Below are positions 23,396-36,928 of a stretch of 64,000 bases of DNA, piece by piece (the first letter of the stretch is position 1; each line of letters opens with the position of its first letter). The position numbers and the translations under genes are program-made. The notes beneath the pieces are model-generated. The model searched no databases. It was not told the origin of the DNA and worked only from the letters and a program-made list of their open reading frames with translations. The DNA lies in NCBI RefSeq assembly GCF_000384235.1, contig NZ_KB913033.1, positions 751,164 to 815,163 on the forward strand, written 5' to 3'. This DNA is from Hydrogenovibrio halophilus DSM 15072 (GTDB lineage: Bacteria; Pseudomonadota; Gammaproteobacteria; Thiomicrospirales; Thiomicrospiraceae).

Positions 23396-23584
23396 CTACT
23401 TACTCACTTTCTCACGAATGATGGTTTTAACACGTGCAACATTGCGACGTACCTTTTTTAACTCTGCTGTATTGGAGAGTTGGCCGGTTGCATGCTGCAT
23501 TCTCAGGTTGAATTGTTCTTTTGCCAGCTCATTCAACTGACCGCGTAACGCTTCAACGGACTTTTCTCTTAACTCAGACGTCAT
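23396..23584 (-). CDS. rpmC: Ribosomal protein L29
   Basis: 62 residues, helical; ELRGQLNEL-like [19 protein letters not shown] is the L29 signature. One base from rplP. Confidence 0.96.
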   Translation of the reverse strand: MTSELREKSVEALRGQLNELAKEQFNLRMQHATGQLSNTAELKKVRRNVARVKTIIREKVSK

Positions 23585-23998
23585 TTACATCACCGTTCTA
23601 GTTACGAATTGTGTTTTAAAAGGCAGTTTGGCAGCGGCCAAATCAAAGGCTTCACGTGCGACCTTCTCATCAACGCCCTGCATTTCATACAAGACGCGAC
23701 CAGGCTGAACCTGAGCGACCCAGTATTCAACACTCCCTTTCCCTTTACCCATACGGACTTCCAACGGTTTGTTGGTAATAGGCTTATCCGGAAAAACGCG
23801 AATCCAAATTTTGGCGCCACGCTTTACCTTACGGGTCATAACGCGTCGAGCGGCTTCAATCTGACGCGAAGTCATACGTCCACGCTCCATAGCCTTGAGG
23901 CCGTATTCGCCAAAACTGATTTTGTTTCCAACATTGGCCAGACCGCGGTTACGTCCTTTTTGCACCTTTCTGAATTTGGTTCTTTTAGGCATCAACAT
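23585..23998 (-). CDS. rplP: Ribosomal protein L16
   Basis: 137 residues. [39 protein letters not shown] is the L16 core. The Arg81 region modified by RoxA in E. coli ([13 protein letters not shown]) is conserved. Confidence 0.97.
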   Translation of the reverse strand: MLMPKRTKFRKVQKGRNRGLANVGNKISFGEYGLKAMERGRMTSRQIEAARRVMTRKVKRGAKIWIRVFPDKPITNKPLEVRMGKGKGSVEYWVAQVQPGRVLYEMQGVDEKVAREAFDLAAAKLPFKTQFVTRTVM

Positions 23999-24013
23999 AA
24001 CTAAATATTCCTT

Positions 24014-24697
24014 TTATTTACGGCCCTTCTTACCTTTGCCTTTATTGTCAGAATCGACCATGGAGATTTTTTCAAGTTTCTCACCATTGAAGATCCAGAC
24101 CTTTACCCCAATGATCCCATAGGTCGTATGGGCTTCAAATGCAGCGTAATCGATGTCTGCACGCAGGGTATGCAAAGGCACACGGCCTTCTCGATACCAT
24201 TCGGCCCGGGCGATTTCAGCACCGTTCAGACGCCCTGAGACATGCACTTTGATGCCCTGAGCGCCCAAACGCATGGCGTTGCCCACAGCGCGTTTCATTG
24301 CACGACGGAATTGAATCCGTTTTTCCAGCTGCTGGGCAATGCCCTCTGCAACCAGGCGACTGTCAAGCTCAGGCTTTTTGATTTCTTCAATATTAATATT
24401 GACTGGCAGACCCGTCTTGGCGACCAGAAGTTGCTTCAACTTTTCGATGTCTTCACCTTTTTTGCCGATGACGACACCCGGTCTTGCCGTGTGGATGCTG
24501 ATGCGAATCCCGTTCGCAACGCGCTCAATATTAATCTTGGAAACAGAGGCATGCTTGAGCTTTTTTCTCAACATGTCACGAATTTCGACATCACTGACCA
24601 GAAAATCTGAATAGGTCTTGCTGTCTGCATACCAACGGGCATTCCAATCTTTGGTAATGCCCAGTCGGATGCCAACGGGTTGAACTTTTTGTCCCAT
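24014..24697 (-). CDS. rpsC: Ribosomal protein S3
   Basis: 227 residues. KH domain with [15 protein letters not shown], then the C-terminal S3 domain ([19 protein letters not shown]), ending in a basic tail. Confidence 0.97.
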   Translation of the reverse strand: MGQKVQPVGIRLGITKDWNARWYADSKTYSDFLVSDVEIRDMLRKKLKHASVSKINIERVANGIRISIHTARPGVVIGKKGEDIEKLKQLLVAKTGLPVNINIEEIKKPELDSRLVAEGIAQQLEKRIQFRRAMKRAVGNAMRLGAQGIKVHVSGRLNGAEIARAEWYREGRVPLHTLRADIDYAAFEAHTTYGIIGVKVWIFNGEKLEKISMVDSDNKGKGKKGRK

Positions 24698-24709
24698 GCT
24701 TAAATCTCC

Positions 24710-25042
24710 TTACTTTTCGCCAACGGCAACTGTAATATGACTGATTCGCTTAAGAATGCGATTTCCACGTCCTTTCGCACGTGCCCGCATGCGCTTCATA
24801 ATCGGCCCTTCGTTGACGTAAGCCTGGGTCACTTTCAACTCGTCAATATCCGCCCCTTCATTGTTCTCAGCATTTGCAATCGCAGAGTTGAGAACTTTTC
24901 CAATCAAGTCGGCAGCCTTTTTATCACTGAATGTCAACATATTGACCGCAGTTTCGACATCTTTCCCACGGATCATATCAGCCACCAATCTCGCTTTTTG
25001 AGGAGAAATTCGGGCAAAACGATGTGTTGCGCTAACTTGCAT
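24710..25042 (-). CDS. rplV: Ribosomal protein L22
   Basis: 110 residues. [20 protein letters not shown]; the exit-tunnel loop [18 protein letters not shown] is intact, as in macrolide-sensitive strains. Confidence 0.97.
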   Translation of the reverse strand: MQVSATHRFARISPQKARLVADMIRGKDVETAVNMLTFSDKKAADLIGKVLNSAIANAENNEGADIDELKVTQAYVNEGPIMKRMRARAKGRGNRILKRISHITVAVGEK

Positions 25043-25053
25043 GACCTTTCTCC

Positions 25054-25326
25054 TTATTTCGATTTTTTGTCGGCAGCATGACCGCGGTAAGTACGGGTCA
25101 TTGAAAATTCACCCAGCTTATGTCCGACCATGTTCTCGGAGATATAAACAGGAATGTGCTCTTTCCCATTATGAACCGCGATGGTCAAGCCAATCATGTC
25201 CGGCAGGATCATGGAACGACGAGACCAGGTCTTAATGGGACGTTTATTACCAGATTCTTGTGCCTCAATCACCTTTTTCGCAAGGTGATGATCTACAAAA
25301 GGTCCTTTTTTAACTGAACGTGGCAT
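25054..25326 (-). CDS. rpsS: Ribosomal protein S19
   Basis: 90 residues, [19 protein letters not shown] and the C-terminal [19 protein letters not shown]. Confidence 0.97.
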   Translation of the reverse strand: MPRSVKKGPFVDHHLAKKVIEAQESGNKRPIKTWSRRSMILPDMIGLTIAVHNGKEHIPVYISENMVGHKLGEFSMTRTYRGHAADKKSK

Positions 25327-25337
25327 GGTGTCCTTCC

Positions 25338-26165
25338 TTATTTGTTTCGACGGCGTACGATCATATTCTCCGTACGCTTGTTACTACGGGTCTTCTTGCC
25401 TTTGGTTGGTACACCCCATGGCGTCACAGGGTTTCGGCCACCAGAAGTACGACCTTCACCACCACCATGTGGGTGGTCCACCGGGTTCATGGCAACACCA
25501 CGAACCGTTGGACGAACACCCTTCCATCGTTTGGCACCGGCCTTGCCCAGTTTTTTCAGTGAGTGTTCTGAATTGCCCACTTCACCAATCGTAGCCCGAC
25601 AATCTGCCAGAATTTTGCGCATCTCACCGGATCGCATTTTAATCAGAATGTAAGAACCATCCCGACCGGCAATCTGAGCAGATGCCCCTGCTGAGCGGGC
25701 AATCTGTGCACCTTTACCTGGGCGCATCTCCACAGCGTGGATGATTGCACCCACTGGAATGTTGCGCAAAGGCAGAGCATTACCGGCACGAATCGGCACA
25801 TGCAGACCGGAAACCAGTTCATCGCCCACCTTGACGTTGCGTGGCGCCAGAATATAACGACGCTCACCGTCTGCATATTTCAGCAAGGCAATGTGCGCTG
25901 TACGGTTCGGATCGTATTCAAGGCGCTCAACCACGGCTGAAACACCGTCCTTGTTACGCTTGAAATCAACCTTACGATAATGCTGTTTGTGACCACCACC
26001 TTTGTGACGCACAGTAATACGGCCGCTTGAGTTGCGTCCGCCTTTTTTGGATTTCTTTTCAAGAAGTGGAGCATGAGGCTTACCTTTATGGAGGTCAGGC
26101 TCAACCACACTTACCACAAAACGACGTCCTGGTGAAGTTGGTTTGGATTTTTTAATAATCGCCAT
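25338..26165 (-). CDS. rplB: Ribosomal protein L2
   Basis: 275 residues. [18 protein letters not shown] contains the conserved His close to the peptidyl-transferase centre; [19 protein letters not shown] is the second core motif. Confidence 0.98.
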   Translation of the reverse strand: MAIIKKSKPTSPGRRFVVSVVEPDLHKGKPHAPLLEKKSKKGGRNSSGRITVRHKGGGHKQHYRKVDFKRNKDGVSAVVERLEYDPNRTAHIALLKYADGERRYILAPRNVKVGDELVSGLHVPIRAGNALPLRNIPVGAIIHAVEMRPGKGAQIARSAGASAQIAGRDGSYILIKMRSGEMRKILADCRATIGEVGNSEHSLKKLGKAGAKRWKGVRPTVRGVAMNPVDHPHGGGEGRTSGGRNPVTPWGVPTKGKKTRSNKRTENMIVRRRNK

Positions 26166-26176
26166 CGTTATCCCCT

Positions 26177-26473
26177 TTATTCTGCCCCTGCGAAGTCAAT
26201 TTCTTGACCCGGCGCCAGACGCACAACCGCTTTTTTTGTACCGTTTCGCTTACCAGCACGTCCTCGGAAAAACTTGGTTTTTCCTTTGATGTTGATCATA
26301 TTGACCGACTGAACTTTCACTTCAAAAAGTTGTTCAATGGCTTTTTTGACTTCTGGCTTTGTCGCGTCAGGCGTGACTTTAAAAATATACTGGTCCGAAG
26401 CGTCAGCCATATTGGCTGATTTTTCTGATACATGAGGAGCCAGCAACACTTTCATCAATCGTTCGTTTGTCAT
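26177..26473 (-). CDS. rplW: Ribosomal protein L23
   Basis: 98 residues. [19 protein letters not shown] core; docking site for trigger factor and SRP at the tunnel exit. Overlaps rplD by 4 bases. Confidence 0.96.
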   Translation of the reverse strand: MTNERLMKVLLAPHVSEKSANMADASDQYIFKVTPDATKPEVKKAIEQLFEVKVQSVNMINIKGKTKFFRGRAGKRNGTKKAVVRLAPGQEIDFAGAE

Positions 26474-27090
26474 CCCAATCTCTCCTCAAGCTGTTTCAGG
26501 GCGCCTTGAGTCAGCACCACAGATCGATACCCAACCAAGCTGACTGGATCAATGGATGCGACATCGCTCACTGCGGCTTCATACAGATTACGTGACGACA
26601 AAAACAGATATTCGTCAAAACTTTCGGTCACGACCAATGCATCCTGAAGATTCAGCGTCGATAATTTGGCTTTAAATTCTTTGGTCTTGGGGGCAGAGAC
26701 CTTAAAGTCATCTACCACAACCAATCGCTCGGTACGCGCCAGTTCAGAGAGAATGGAACGCATGGCACCCCGGTACATTTTCTTGTTCAATTTCTGTGAA
26801 AAGTCTCGATTATGCCCTGGGAACGCACGGCCACCACCGACCCATAACGGGCCACGCGTGGTGCCGGCACGAGCTCGACCTGAGCCCTTCTGAGCCCATG
26901 GTTTTGCGCCACCACCGCTTACAGCGGAACGGTTCTTCTGCGCTTTCGTACCCGAGCGTGCACCGGCCATATAAGCATTCACAACCTGATGCACCAATGA
27001 TTCATTGAACGGGATCCCGAAGACGGCTTCGGAAACATCCAGTGAACCTGATGACTTGCCAGTTTGGAGTTCAATTAATTCTAAATTCAT
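26470..27090 (-). CDS. rplD: Ribosomal protein L4
   Basis: 206 residues from [20 protein letters not shown]. The tunnel loop is [20 protein letters not shown]4 is the autogenous regulator of S10 operons in Enterobacteria. The start is the second of two adjacent ATGs. Confidence 0.96.
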   Translation of the reverse strand: MNLELIELQTGKSSGSLDVSEAVFGIPFNESLVHQVVNAYMAGARSGTKAQKNRSAVSGGGAKPWAQKGSGRARAGTTRGPLWVGGGRAFPGHNRDFSQKLNKKMYRGAMRSILSELARTERLVVVDDFKVSAPKTKEFKAKLSTLNLQDALVVTESFDEYLFLSSRNLYEAAVSDVASIDPVSLVGYRSVVLTQGALKQLEERLG

Positions 27091-27100
27091 CATGCTCACC

Positions 27101-27739
27101 TTACTTAATTGCCTTACGAACAATAACAGTGCTGCCTTTTGCTCCTGGCAACGCGCCTCTGATCAAAAGCAGTGACTTGTCAGAATCCACCTTTACCAGC
27201 TCAAGATTCTGCGTTGTCTGACGGACATTACCCATCTGACCAGCCATTTTCTTACCTTTGAAGACACGGCCAGGCGTTTGGTTTTGACCAATCGAGCCAG
27301 GCGCGCGGTGAGCAAGTGAGTTACCGTGCGTTGCGTCCTGCATATTGAAGTTGTGACGTTTGACACCACCAGCAAAGCCCTTGCCTTTCGTGGTGCCGGT
27401 GACATCAACCATTTTGGCCTCTGCCAACTGATCTACCGAGACTTCAGCGCCGACTTCAAGACCTTGAAGATCGGAATCAGACACCATACGGAATTCCCAA
27501 AGACCAAGGCCAGCTTCTACACCTGCTTTGGCAAAGTGACCAGCCATTGGCTTGTTCACACGACCAGCATGTTTTTGACCCATTGTCACCTGAACAGCAT
27601 CGTAACCATCAACGTCAGACGTTTTGATCTGAGTGACGCGATTGTTGTCCACTTTTACAACGGTGACCGGAATAGAAACCCCATTTTCATCAAAAACACG
27701 AGTCATGCCTTCTTTGGTTCCTACTACACCAATACTCAT
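27101..27739 (-). CDS. rplC: Ribosomal protein L3
   Basis: 212 residues. [20 protein letters not shown] includes the Gln methylated by PrmB in E. coli. Confidence 0.97.
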   Translation of the reverse strand: MSIGVVGTKEGMTRVFDENGVSIPVTVVKVDNNRVTQIKTSDVDGYDAVQVTMGQKHAGRVNKPMAGHFAKAGVEAGLGLWEFRMVSDSDLQGLEVGAEVSVDQLAEAKMVDVTGTTKGKGFAGGVKRHNFNMQDATHGNSLAHRAPGSIGQNQTPGRVFKGKKMAGQMGNVRQTTQNLELVKVDSDKSLLLIRGALPGAKGSTVIVRKAIK

Positions 27740-27808
27740 TTTGTTACCTCATTATTATGTAACTATTAACTATTTCGATTGATAGTTAACTTGAAACAGC
27801 TCAATGAC

Positions 27809-28120
27809 TTATCTGAGCTCTAACTGCACATCCACACCCGCAGCCAAGTCCAGCTTCATCAATGCATCAACGGTTTTATCCGTTGGATCAACGATGTCCA
27901 GAAGGCGCTTATGGGTACGCAGCTCGTATTGATCTCGCGCATCTTTATTGACGTGCGGAGAAATCAATACAGTAAAACGCTCTTTACGGGTCGGCATTGG
28001 AATCGGCCCTCTTACTTGAGCACCAGTTCGCTTTGCAGTTTCCGTAATTTCACGAGCAGACTGATCAATCAAACGATGATCAAATGCCTTCAAGCGAATA
28101 CGTATATTTTGGGTCGCCAT
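27809..28120 (-). CDS. rpsJ: Ribosomal protein S10 (NusE)
   Basis: 103 residues from [19 protein letters not shown]; also acts as NusE in antitermination. A frame extended to 28162 lies in the leader hairpin region and is not S10. First gene of the S10 operon. Confidence 0.97.
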   Translation of the reverse strand: MATQNIRIRLKAFDHRLIDQSAREITETAKRTGAQVRGPIPMPTRKERFTVLISPHVNKDARDQYELRTHKRLLDIVDPTDKTVDALMKLDLAAGVDVQLELR

Positions 28121-28136
28121 AATCTTTTTCTCATAT

Positions 28137-28176
28137 TTCAAAAAAAGAAAAGCAGTGGCCAAGAATTACCACTGCT
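28137..28176 (-). terminator. Terminator-type attenuator in the S10 leader
   Basis: Minus strand AGCAGTGG, 10-base loop, CCACTGCT, then TTTCTTTTTTT. It is downstream of the S10 promoter and upstream of rpsJ, so it can stop transcription early. Confidence 0.75.
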
Positions 28177-28190
28177 CATTGAGGTTGCGG

Positions 28191-28219
28191 ATTCTAGCAA
28201 TTTAGATACTAGAAATCAA
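28191..28219 (-). promoter_or_regulatory. S10-operon promoter
   Basis: Minus strand TTGATT (28214-28219), 17-base spacer, TAGAAT (28191-28196), followed by a GC-rich CCGC discriminator typical of stringently controlled promoters. Confidence 0.75.
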
Positions 28220-28240
28220 GCATTTATCATCGAGCTTTCA

Positions 28241-29431
<1,191 letters not shown>

Positions 29432-29455
29432 AATAAGTTTCCTTCCTTAAAGTTA

Positions 29456-31558
29456 TTACTCACCTTTCTGAGATTTATTGATAATCTCTTCCTGGACGTT
29501 ATTTGGGGCGTCTGCATACTTGTCAAAGAACATGGTATAGGCTGCGCGACCTTGAGACAGAGAGCGAAGCTGTGTGGCATAACCAAACATTTCGGCCAAT
29601 GGCACTTCCGCCTTCAGTTTTTTGCCGGTCGGAATGTCTTCCATGCTCTGCACCAGACCACGACGACGGTTCAAATCCCCCATCACATCGCCCATATACT
29701 CTTCGGGCGTGGTCACCTCTACAGCCATCATCGGCTCCAGGATCACCGGACTGGCTTCTCTGACCCCGCTCTTGATCCCCATGGTGGCCGCAACCTTAAA
29801 GGCTGTTTCATTGGAATCCACATCATGATAGGACCCATCAAACAAGGTCACTTTCACATCCACCATTGGATAGCCGGCAATCACACCATTCTCAAGCTGC
29901 TCTTTACAGCCTTTTTCGACGGCCGGAATGTATTCTTTCGGAACCACACCGCCAACGATCTTGTTCACGAACTCAAAACCTTCACCCGGCTCTTGAGGCT
30001 CGATCTTCAGAACCACGTGACCGTATTGACCACGACCACCTGACTGACGAACGAACTTGCCTTCGGCCTCAACGCCTTTCTTGATGGTTTCGCGATAGGA
30101 AACCTGCGGAGCACCGACATTGGCTTCAACGTTGAACTCACGCTTCATCCGATCCACCAATACATCCAGGTGCAACTCACCCATGCCGGACATGATTGTC
30201 TGGCCGGTTTCTTCATCGGTTCTAACCTGGAATGACGGATCTTCCTGAGCCAATTTTTGCAGTGCAATCCCCATTTTTTCCTGATCGGACTTGGTTTTTG
30301 GCTCCACCGCAATCGAAATAACGGGATCCGGAAACTCCATCCGTTCAAGAATGATCTTCTCTTTCGGATCGCACAAGGTATCACCCGTTGTTGTGTCTTT
30401 CAGACCGACCGCACATGCGATATCACCGGTGCGAACTTCCTTGATCTCTTCTCGGGAGTTGGAGTGCATCTGCAGAATACGACCGACGCGCTCACGCTTG
30501 TCCTTGACCGTATTGTGAACCGGGCTACCCGCTTCCAGCATACCGGAATAAACGCGGAAAAAGGTCAGTGTACCGACGTATGGGTCGGTCATAACCTTGA
30601 ACGCCAGCGCAGCGAAAGGCGATTTATCGGATGGCTCACGCGTACTCGGAGTGCCATCTTCAAGCTCACCTTCAATCGCCGGAACATCCATTGGAGAAGG
30701 CATGTAATCAATCACAGCATCCAACAATGCCTGGACGCCTTTGTTCTTGAAAGCCGAACCACAGAACATGGGGACGATTTCAACGTCCACGCAACGCTTG
30801 CGAATACCGGATTTGATATCCTCTTCAGACAAATCACCTTCTTCCAGATATTTGTCCATCAACTCTTCTGAAGATTCCGCTGCCGCTTCAAGCATGGCTT
30901 CGCGATATTCATCGGCCTTGTCTTTCAGATCATCAGGGATCTCTTCGTAATCGAATTCGACCCCCATGTTTTCTTCTTTCCAATAGATGGCTTTCATTTT
31001 GACAAGGTCAACAACGCCACGGAATTCGTCTTCCGCACCAATTGGAATCTGCATCGGCACCGGGAATGCGCCCAAACGCTCCCGAACCTGATCAACCACG
31101 TTATAGAAGTTGGCGCCGGCACGGTCCATCTTGTTGACAAACCCCATACGAGGGACACCATACTTATCGGCCTGACGCCACACGGTCTCTGACTGGGGCT
31201 CAACACCGCCAACGGAACAGAAACACGTTACTGCGCCATCCAGAACACGCAATGAACGCTCCACTTCAATCGTGAAGTCAACGTGACCGGGGGTATCAAT
31301 GATATTCACACGATGCTCAGGATACTGTTGTGCCATCCCTTGCCAGAAGGTTGTGGTCGCAGCCGAGGTAATGGTAATGCCTCGCTCCTGCTCCTGCTCC
31401 ATCCAATCCATAACGGCGCCGCCATCATGAACTTCGCCAATTTTGTGTGAAATGCCGGTGTAAAACAGAATGCGTTCTGTTGTTGTAGTTTTACCGGCAT
31501 CAATGTGTGCCATGATGCCGATATTACGATATCTCTCTAGGGGAGTACGACGTGCCAC
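29456..31558 (-). CDS. fusA: Translation elongation factor G
   Basis: 700 residues. G1 [14 protein letters not shown]3 DTPGHVDF, G4 NKMDR; domains II-V follow to the C-terminal YGYATQLRS-like [17 protein letters not shown]. Drives translocation. The start codon is GTG (GTG GCA CGT), AAGG upstream. A terminator-like hairpin lies between rpsG and this gene. Confidence 0.97.
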   Translation of the reverse strand: MARRTPLERYRNIGIMAHIDAGKTTTTERILFYTGISHKIGEVHDGGAVMDWMEQEQERGITITSAATTTFWQGMAQQYPEHRVNIIDTPGHVDFTIEVERSLRVLDGAVTCFCSVGGVEPQSETVWRQADKYGVPRMGFVNKMDRAGANFYNVVDQVRERLGAFPVPMQIPIGAEDEFRGVVDLVKMKAIYWKEENMGVEFDYEEIPDDLKDKADEYREAMLEAAAESSEELMDKYLEEGDLSEEDIKSGIRKRCVDVEIVPMFCGSAFKNKGVQALLDAVIDYMPSPMDVPAIEGELEDGTPSTREPSDKSPFAALAFKVMTDPYVGTLTFFRVYSGMLEAGSPVHNTVKDKRERVGRILQMHSNSREEIKEVRTGDIACAVGLKDTTTGDTLCDPKEKIILERMEFPDPVISIAVEPKTKSDQEKMGIALQKLAQEDPSFQVRTDEETGQTIMSGMGELHLDVLVDRMKREFNVEANVGAPQVSYRETIKKGVEAEGKFVRQSGGRGQYGHVVLKIEPQEPGEGFEFVNKIVGGVVPKEYIPAVEKGCKEQLENGVIAGYPMVDVKVTLFDGSYHDVDSNETAFKVAATMGIKSGVREASPVILEPMMAVEVTTPEEYMGDVMGDLNRRRGLVQSMEDIPTGKKLKAEVPLAEMFGYATQLRSLSQGRAAYTMFFDKYADAPNNVQEEIINKSQKGE

Positions 31559-31580
31559 TTTTATAAACCTTTTTGTTGAA

Positions 31581-31611
31581 TGAAAAAAACAAAGGCCCGA
31601 TTAAGGGCCTT
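31581..31611 (-). terminator. Terminator-like hairpin between rpsG and fusA
   Basis: Minus strand AAGGCCC, loop TTAATC, GGGCCTT, then TGTTTTTTT. Eight bases after the rpsG stop and 22 bases before fusA. Confidence 0.8.
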
Positions 31612-31618
31612 GATCGGA

Positions 31619-32113
<495 letters not shown>

Positions 32114-32165
32114 TTACACAATGATTGCAAAACGTATGTTTAAGCCGTTATTCCATTAAAAGGAA

Positions 32166-32540
32166 TTAACCCTTAGGACGCTTCGCACCGTACTTAGAAC
32201 GACCTTGTTTACGTCCATCCACGCCTGCGCAATCCAGAGAACCGCGAACCGTATGATAACGCACACCAGGTAAGTCTTTTACACGACCCCCGCGAATAAG
32301 AATCACGGAGTGCTCTTGCAGGTTGTGCCCCTCACCGCCAATGTATGAAGAAACTTCATAACCATTGGTCAAGCGGACACGTGCAACTTTACGTAGGGCA
32401 GAGTTTGGCTTTTTCGGGGTTGTTGTATAAACGCGCGTACAAACACCACGTCTCTGAGGACAGGCTTCAAGCGCCGGTACATTGGACTTCTTTGGCTTGT
32501 CTTTACGCGGCTTACGCACCAACTGGTTAATAGTAGCCAT
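32166..32540 (-). CDS. rpsL: Ribosomal protein S12
   Basis: 124 residues. The streptomycin-site motifs [12 protein letters not shown] and [14 protein letters not shown] are wild type. First gene of the str operon. Confidence 0.98.
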   Translation of the reverse strand: MATINQLVRKPRKDKPKKSNVPALEACPQRRGVCTRVYTTTPKKPNSALRKVARVRLTNGYEVSSYIGGEGHNLQEHSVILIRGGRVKDLPGVRYHTVRGSLDCAGVDGRKQGRSKYGAKRPKG

Positions 32541-32618
32541 TAATCTTTACTCCATCATAAAAACTGATTGTTTTACCAATATTTGAGGCGATCTGCCCCT
32601 ATTAAATAAGGTTGTGGG

Positions 32619-32647
32619 ATTTTAGTGACCCCACAGCCTCGTGTCAA
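32619..32647 (-). promoter_or_regulatory. str-operon promoter
   Basis: Minus strand TTGACA (32642-32647), 17-base spacer, TAAAAT (32619-32624), 140-base gap between rpoC and rpsL. No clear rpoC terminator was found in the same gap. Confidence 0.85.
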
Positions 32648-32680
32648 GCATAAGTTTTTGAATTATCGAAGACAATCCAA

Positions 32681-35600
32681 TCACTCAGTGGCATCGCCTT
32701 CCGGGTTTTCCGCTTCCGAGACCGAAGCGTCTGCCTCAGCCATTTCAGATGCAGAGGCTTCCATCTCAGCATTTTCTTCCGCAGCCGCCATGAACGCGGC
32801 CAACTCTTCTTGCGTTTTTTCCTGAGCGGTTTTCCGCGCCTGATGATAGGCAAAACCGGTACCGGCTGGAATCAAACGACCAACGATCACGTTCTCTTTC
32901 AAGCCAACCAGCTTGTCTTCCTTGCCACTGACAGCGGCCTCGGTCAGAACGCGGGTGGTTTCCTGGAAAGACGCGGCCGAGATAAAGGATTCGGTCGCCA
33001 ATGACGCTTTGGTGATCCCCAGCAGCACACGAACATAAGTAGCCTCAACCTTGCCTTCTTCGCGGAGACGCTCATTCTCTTCAAGCACCCGGGCATATTC
33101 CGCCTGTTCCCCACGAATAAAGCTTGAATCCCCTGGGGATTTGATTTCGACCTTGCGCAACATCTGACGCACCACCGTTTCGATGTGCTTGTCGTTGATG
33201 CGCACACCTTGGAGACGGTACACATCCTGCACTTCGTCCACGATGTACTCGGTCAACTTTTCCACTCCCAGCAGGCGCAGAATATCGTGTGGATTGGCGT
33301 TGCCGTCCACGACAACGTCCCCTTTCTCCACGCGCTCACCTTCGAACACATCCACCGATCGCCATTTCGGAATCAGGGTTTCATGTTGCTCGCCGGTGTC
33401 CTGAGTCACCACCAGTCGTTGCTTGCCCTTGGTTTCCTTGCCAAAACCGATGACACCGCTGACCTCAGCCATAATTGCGGGTTCTTTGGGCATACGCGCT
33501 TCGAACAGATCGGCCACACGTGGCAGACCACCGGTAATATCCTTGGTTTTGGACGACTCCTGTGGAATCCTTGCCAGAATGTCACCGGCGCCAACGGGAT
33601 CACTTTCATTCACCACGATCACGGAATTTTCCGGCAGGTAATACATGGCCGGCGTCTGGGTTCCGGGGAAGCAGACACCTTTGCCGTCAGCACTGACCAG
33701 CTCAATGTATGGACGCAGGTCTTTTGACGCGCTGGTGCGCTCTTTGGCTCCTTTGACCACATAAGTGGTCAAGCCGGTCAATTCATCGGTATGCTCTTCA
33801 ACGGTCCCGTCAAAGTTACCAAACTGAATCACCCCCTCGGCTTCGGTGATCACTGGATGTGTGTGCGCGTCCCAAGTGGCCAGTACGGCACCGGAAGTCA
33901 GCTCGACACCGTCTTCCACGTTCAGAGCCGCCCCATAAGGAATCTTATAGCGCTCTTTCTCGCGTCCCATTTTGTCCAGAATCGAGATTTCGCCGGAACG
34001 GGCGGTAACCAGAAGCTGGCCTTCCGAGTTTTTAATGGTTTTCAGGTTATCAAACTTGACCTTGCCTTCGTGCTTGACTTCAACCTGGCTTTGCGCGGTT
34101 GAGGCTGACGCGGTCCCACCAATGTGGAAGGTCCGCATGGTCAACTGTGTACCAGGTTCACCGATTGACTGTGCTGCCATCACACCAACGGCTTCGCCGA
34201 TATTGACCTCATGACCTCGAGCCAAGTCGCGGCCATAACACTTGCGGCAAATACCGAAGCGGGTTTCACAGGTAATCGAAGAACGTACCTGAACCATGTC
34301 CACACCGGAGGCATCGATTTCACTGACCAGACGCTCATCCAGCATCGTGCCTTTTTCGACAACCAGCTTGCCTTCATGGTCGATCACGTCCTCGGCCACG
34401 ACACGACCAAGGATTCGCTCCTGCAGCTCCTCGACCACTTCACCGCCTTCGACATGCGCTGTCATGCGGATGCTGCGATCGGTGCCACAGTCATCTTCGG
34501 TGACCACCACATCCTGAGCCACATCCACCAGACGACGGGTCAGATAACCTGAGTTGGCGGTCTTCAGTGCGGTATCGGCCAGACCTTTACGCGCACCGTG
34601 CGTCGAAATAAAGTACTGCAAGACGTTCAGGCCTTCTCGGAAGTTGGCCGTAATCGGGGTTTCGATGATGGAACCATCCGGCTTGGCCATCAGGCCACGC
34701 ATACCACCCAGCTGACGCATCTGCGCCACCGAGCCACGCGCGCCGGAATCGGCCATCATGTACACCGAGTTAAACGAGGTCTGACGGACTTCGTTGCCTT
34801 CAGCATCGATCACGGTTTCATATTCCAGGTCGTCCATCATGGACTGGGTGACCAGTTCATTGGTATGCGACCAAATATCAACGACCTTGTTGTAACGCTC
34901 GCCTTCGGTCACCAGCCCCTGAGCAAATTGCTTCTGAATTTCCGTCACCTGCCCGTGCGCACGTTCAATGATTTCTTCTTTGTTGTCCGGCACCAGCATA
35001 TCGCCTGAACAGAAAGACAGACCCGCCAGGGTAGACCATTTGAAACCGGCGTACATCAACTGATCGGCAAAAATCACGGTCTCTTTCGGCCCCAGAATCC
35101 GATAACACGCATTCAGAGCGTTGGAAATGTTCTTTTTGGTCAGATTGGTGTTGATCAGATCAAAACTCAACCCTTCCGGCAGAATCCGCAGCAGCATGGC
35201 ACGGCCCGCTGTGGTATCAACCATGTCACGAACCACCGACTCCACACCTGTATCGTCTTTCACTGTCTGTTCCAGCTTCAGTTTGACCCGGGTGTGGGGA
35301 TGCACAACCTTGGCTTCCAGCGCCCGTTCCACTTCCATCCAGTTGGTGAACGCCTTGCCTTCCCCCTTGGCGTTAATCGCCTCGCGGGTAATGTAATACA
35401 AGCCAAGCACCACATCCTGCGACGGCACAATGATCGGATCACCGTTGGCTGGTGACAGCAGATTGTTGGTCGACATCATCAAGGTACGAGCTTCCAGCTG
35501 CGCTTCCAGCGACAACGGTACGTGAACCGCCATCTGATCCCCATCAAAGTCGGCGTTGAAAGCGGAACAGACCAATGGGTGCAGGTTGATGGCTTTGCCT

Positions 35601-36928
35601 TCGATCAAAACCGGTTCAAAAGCCTGGATCCCCAGACGGTGCAGGGTGGGGGCACGGTTCAACAATACCGGGTGTTCGCGAATAACCTCGTCCAACACAT
35701 CCCAAACCTCGGGCAGACTCTGCTCAACCATCTTCTTGGCGGCTTTGATGGTTGACGCCATACCACGCTTCTGCAGCTTGCTGAAGATGAATGGCTTGAA
35801 CAGTTCCAACGCCATTTTCTTGGGCAGACCACACTGGTGCAGACGCAGAGAAGGCCCGACCACGATCACAGAACGACCGGAGTAATCGACACGCTTGCCC
35901 AGCAGGTTCTGACGGAAACGCCCCTGCTTGCCTTTGATCATATCGGCCAGTGATTTCAACTGCCGCTTATTGGTGCCGGTGACAGCACGGCCACGACGAC
36001 CGTTGTCCAGCAGGGAGTCCACCGACTCCTGCAACATGCGCTTTTCGTTGCGCACGATGATGTCCGGTGCCATCAGATCCAACAGACGCTTCAAACGGTT
36101 ATTTCGGTTGATCACCCGACGATACAGATCGTTCAGATCCGAGGTCGCAAAGCGACCGCCATCCAGCGGCACCAACGGACGCAATTCCGGTGGCAACACC
36201 GGCAGAACGTCCAGAATCATCCATTCCGGCTTGTTGCCTGACTGCAAAAACGAGTCAATCAGTTTCAGGCGTTTGGAGATTTTCTTTTGCTTGGTTTCGG
36301 AATTGGTCGCATCCATCTGTTCACGCAAGCTGGCCGCTTCCGCATCCAGATCAATGGACTGCAACATCTTCTTGATGGCTTCGGCACCCATTTGTGCTTC
36401 AAACTCGTCGCCATATTCGTCCAACGCATCCAGATACTCTTCTTCACTGAGCAGCTGCCATGGTTCAAGCGGCGTCAGACCCGGATCCACCACCATAAAC
36501 GCTTCGAAATACAGAACCGCTTCGATTTCCTTCAGCGTCATGTCCAGAATCAGACCGATCCGCGACGGCAGGGATTTCAAGAACCAGATATGGGCGACCG
36601 ACGTGGCCAGATCAATGTGCCCCATGCGCTCGCGACGCACTTTGGACTGCGTGACTTCCACCCCGCATTTTTCACAGATGACGCCGCGATGCTTCAGACG
36701 CTTGTATTTGCCGCAAAGACACTCGAAATCGCGAATCGGGCCAAAAATCTTGGCACAGAAAAGCCCGTCGCGCTCCGGTTTGAAAGTGCGATAGTTGATG
36801 GTTTCCGGCTTTTTCACCTCGCCATAGGACCAGGAACGAATCTTCTCAGGTGAAGCAAGCGTGACTTTGATCGTATCGAAATCGTTCGACACATTCTGTT
36901 TTTTCAAAAATCCTAATAAATCTTTCAT
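32681..36928 (-). CDS. rpoC: RNA polymerase beta' subunit
   Basis: 1415 residues (E. coli 1407). Catalytic [16 protein letters not shown] with the three Asp that hold Mg; zinc ribbon 1 [20 protein letters not shown] and zinc site 2 [16 protein letters not shown]. Start overlaps the rpoB stop by one base (TAATG). The extreme C-terminus is an acidic Ala/Glu/Ser tail. Confidence 0.99.
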   Translation of the reverse strand: MKDLLGFLKKQNVSNDFDTIKVTLASPEKIRSWSYGEVKKPETINYRTFKPERDGLFCAKIFGPIRDFECLCGKYKRLKHRGVICEKCGVEVTQSKVRRERMGHIDLATSVAHIWFLKSLPSRIGLILDMTLKEIEAVLYFEAFMVVDPGLTPLEPWQLLSEEEYLDALDEYGDEFEAQMGAEAIKKMLQSIDLDAEAASLREQMDATNSETKQKKISKRLKLIDSFLQSGNKPEWMILDVLPVLPPELRPLVPLDGGRFATSDLNDLYRRVINRNNRLKRLLDLMAPDIIVRNEKRMLQESVDSLLDNGRRGRAVTGTNKRQLKSLADMIKGKQGRFRQNLLGKRVDYSGRSVIVVGPSLRLHQCGLPKKMALELFKPFIFSKLQKRGMASTIKAAKKMVEQSLPEVWDVLDEVIREHPVLLNRAPTLHRLGIQAFEPVLIEGKAINLHPLVCSAFNADFDGDQMAVHVPLSLEAQLEARTLMMSTNNLLSPANGDPIIVPSQDVVLGLYYITREAINAKGEGKAFTNWMEVERALEAKVVHPHTRVKLKLEQTVKDDTGVESVVRDMVDTTAGRAMLLRILPEGLSFDLINTNLTKKNISNALNACYRILGPKETVIFADQLMYAGFKWSTLAGLSFCSGDMLVPDNKEEIIERAHGQVTEIQKQFAQGLVTEGERYNKVVDIWSHTNELVTQSMMDDLEYETVIDAEGNEVRQTSFNSVYMMADSGARGSVAQMRQLGGMRGLMAKPDGSIIETPITANFREGLNVLQYFISTHGARKGLADTALKTANSGYLTRRLVDVAQDVVVTEDDCGTDRSIRMTAHVEGGEVVEELQERILGRVVAEDVIDHEGKLVVEKGTMLDERLVSEIDASGVDMVQVRSSITCETRFGICRKCYGRDLARGHEVNIGEAVGVMAAQSIGEPGTQLTMRTFHIGGTASASTAQSQVEVKHEGKVKFDNLKTIKNSEGQLLVTARSGEISILDKMGREKERYKIPYGAALNVEDGVELTSGAVLATWDAHTHPVITEAEGVIQFGNFDGTVEEHTDELTGLTTYVVKGAKERTSASKDLRPYIELVSADGKGVCFPGTQTPAMYYLPENSVIVVNESDPVGAGDILARIPQESSKTKDITGGLPRVADLFEARMPKEPAIMAEVSGVIGFGKETKGKQRLVVTQDTGEQHETLIPKWRSVDVFEGERVEKGDVVVDGNANPHDILRLLGVEKLTEYIVDEVQDVYRLQGVRINDKHIETVVRQMLRKVEIKSPGDSSFIRGEQAEYARVLEENERLREEGKVEATYVRVLLGITKASLATESFISAASFQETTRVLTEAAVSGKEDKLVGLKENVIVGRLIPAGTGFAYHQARKTAQEKTQEELAAFMAAAEENAEMEASASEMAEADASVSEAENPEGDATE

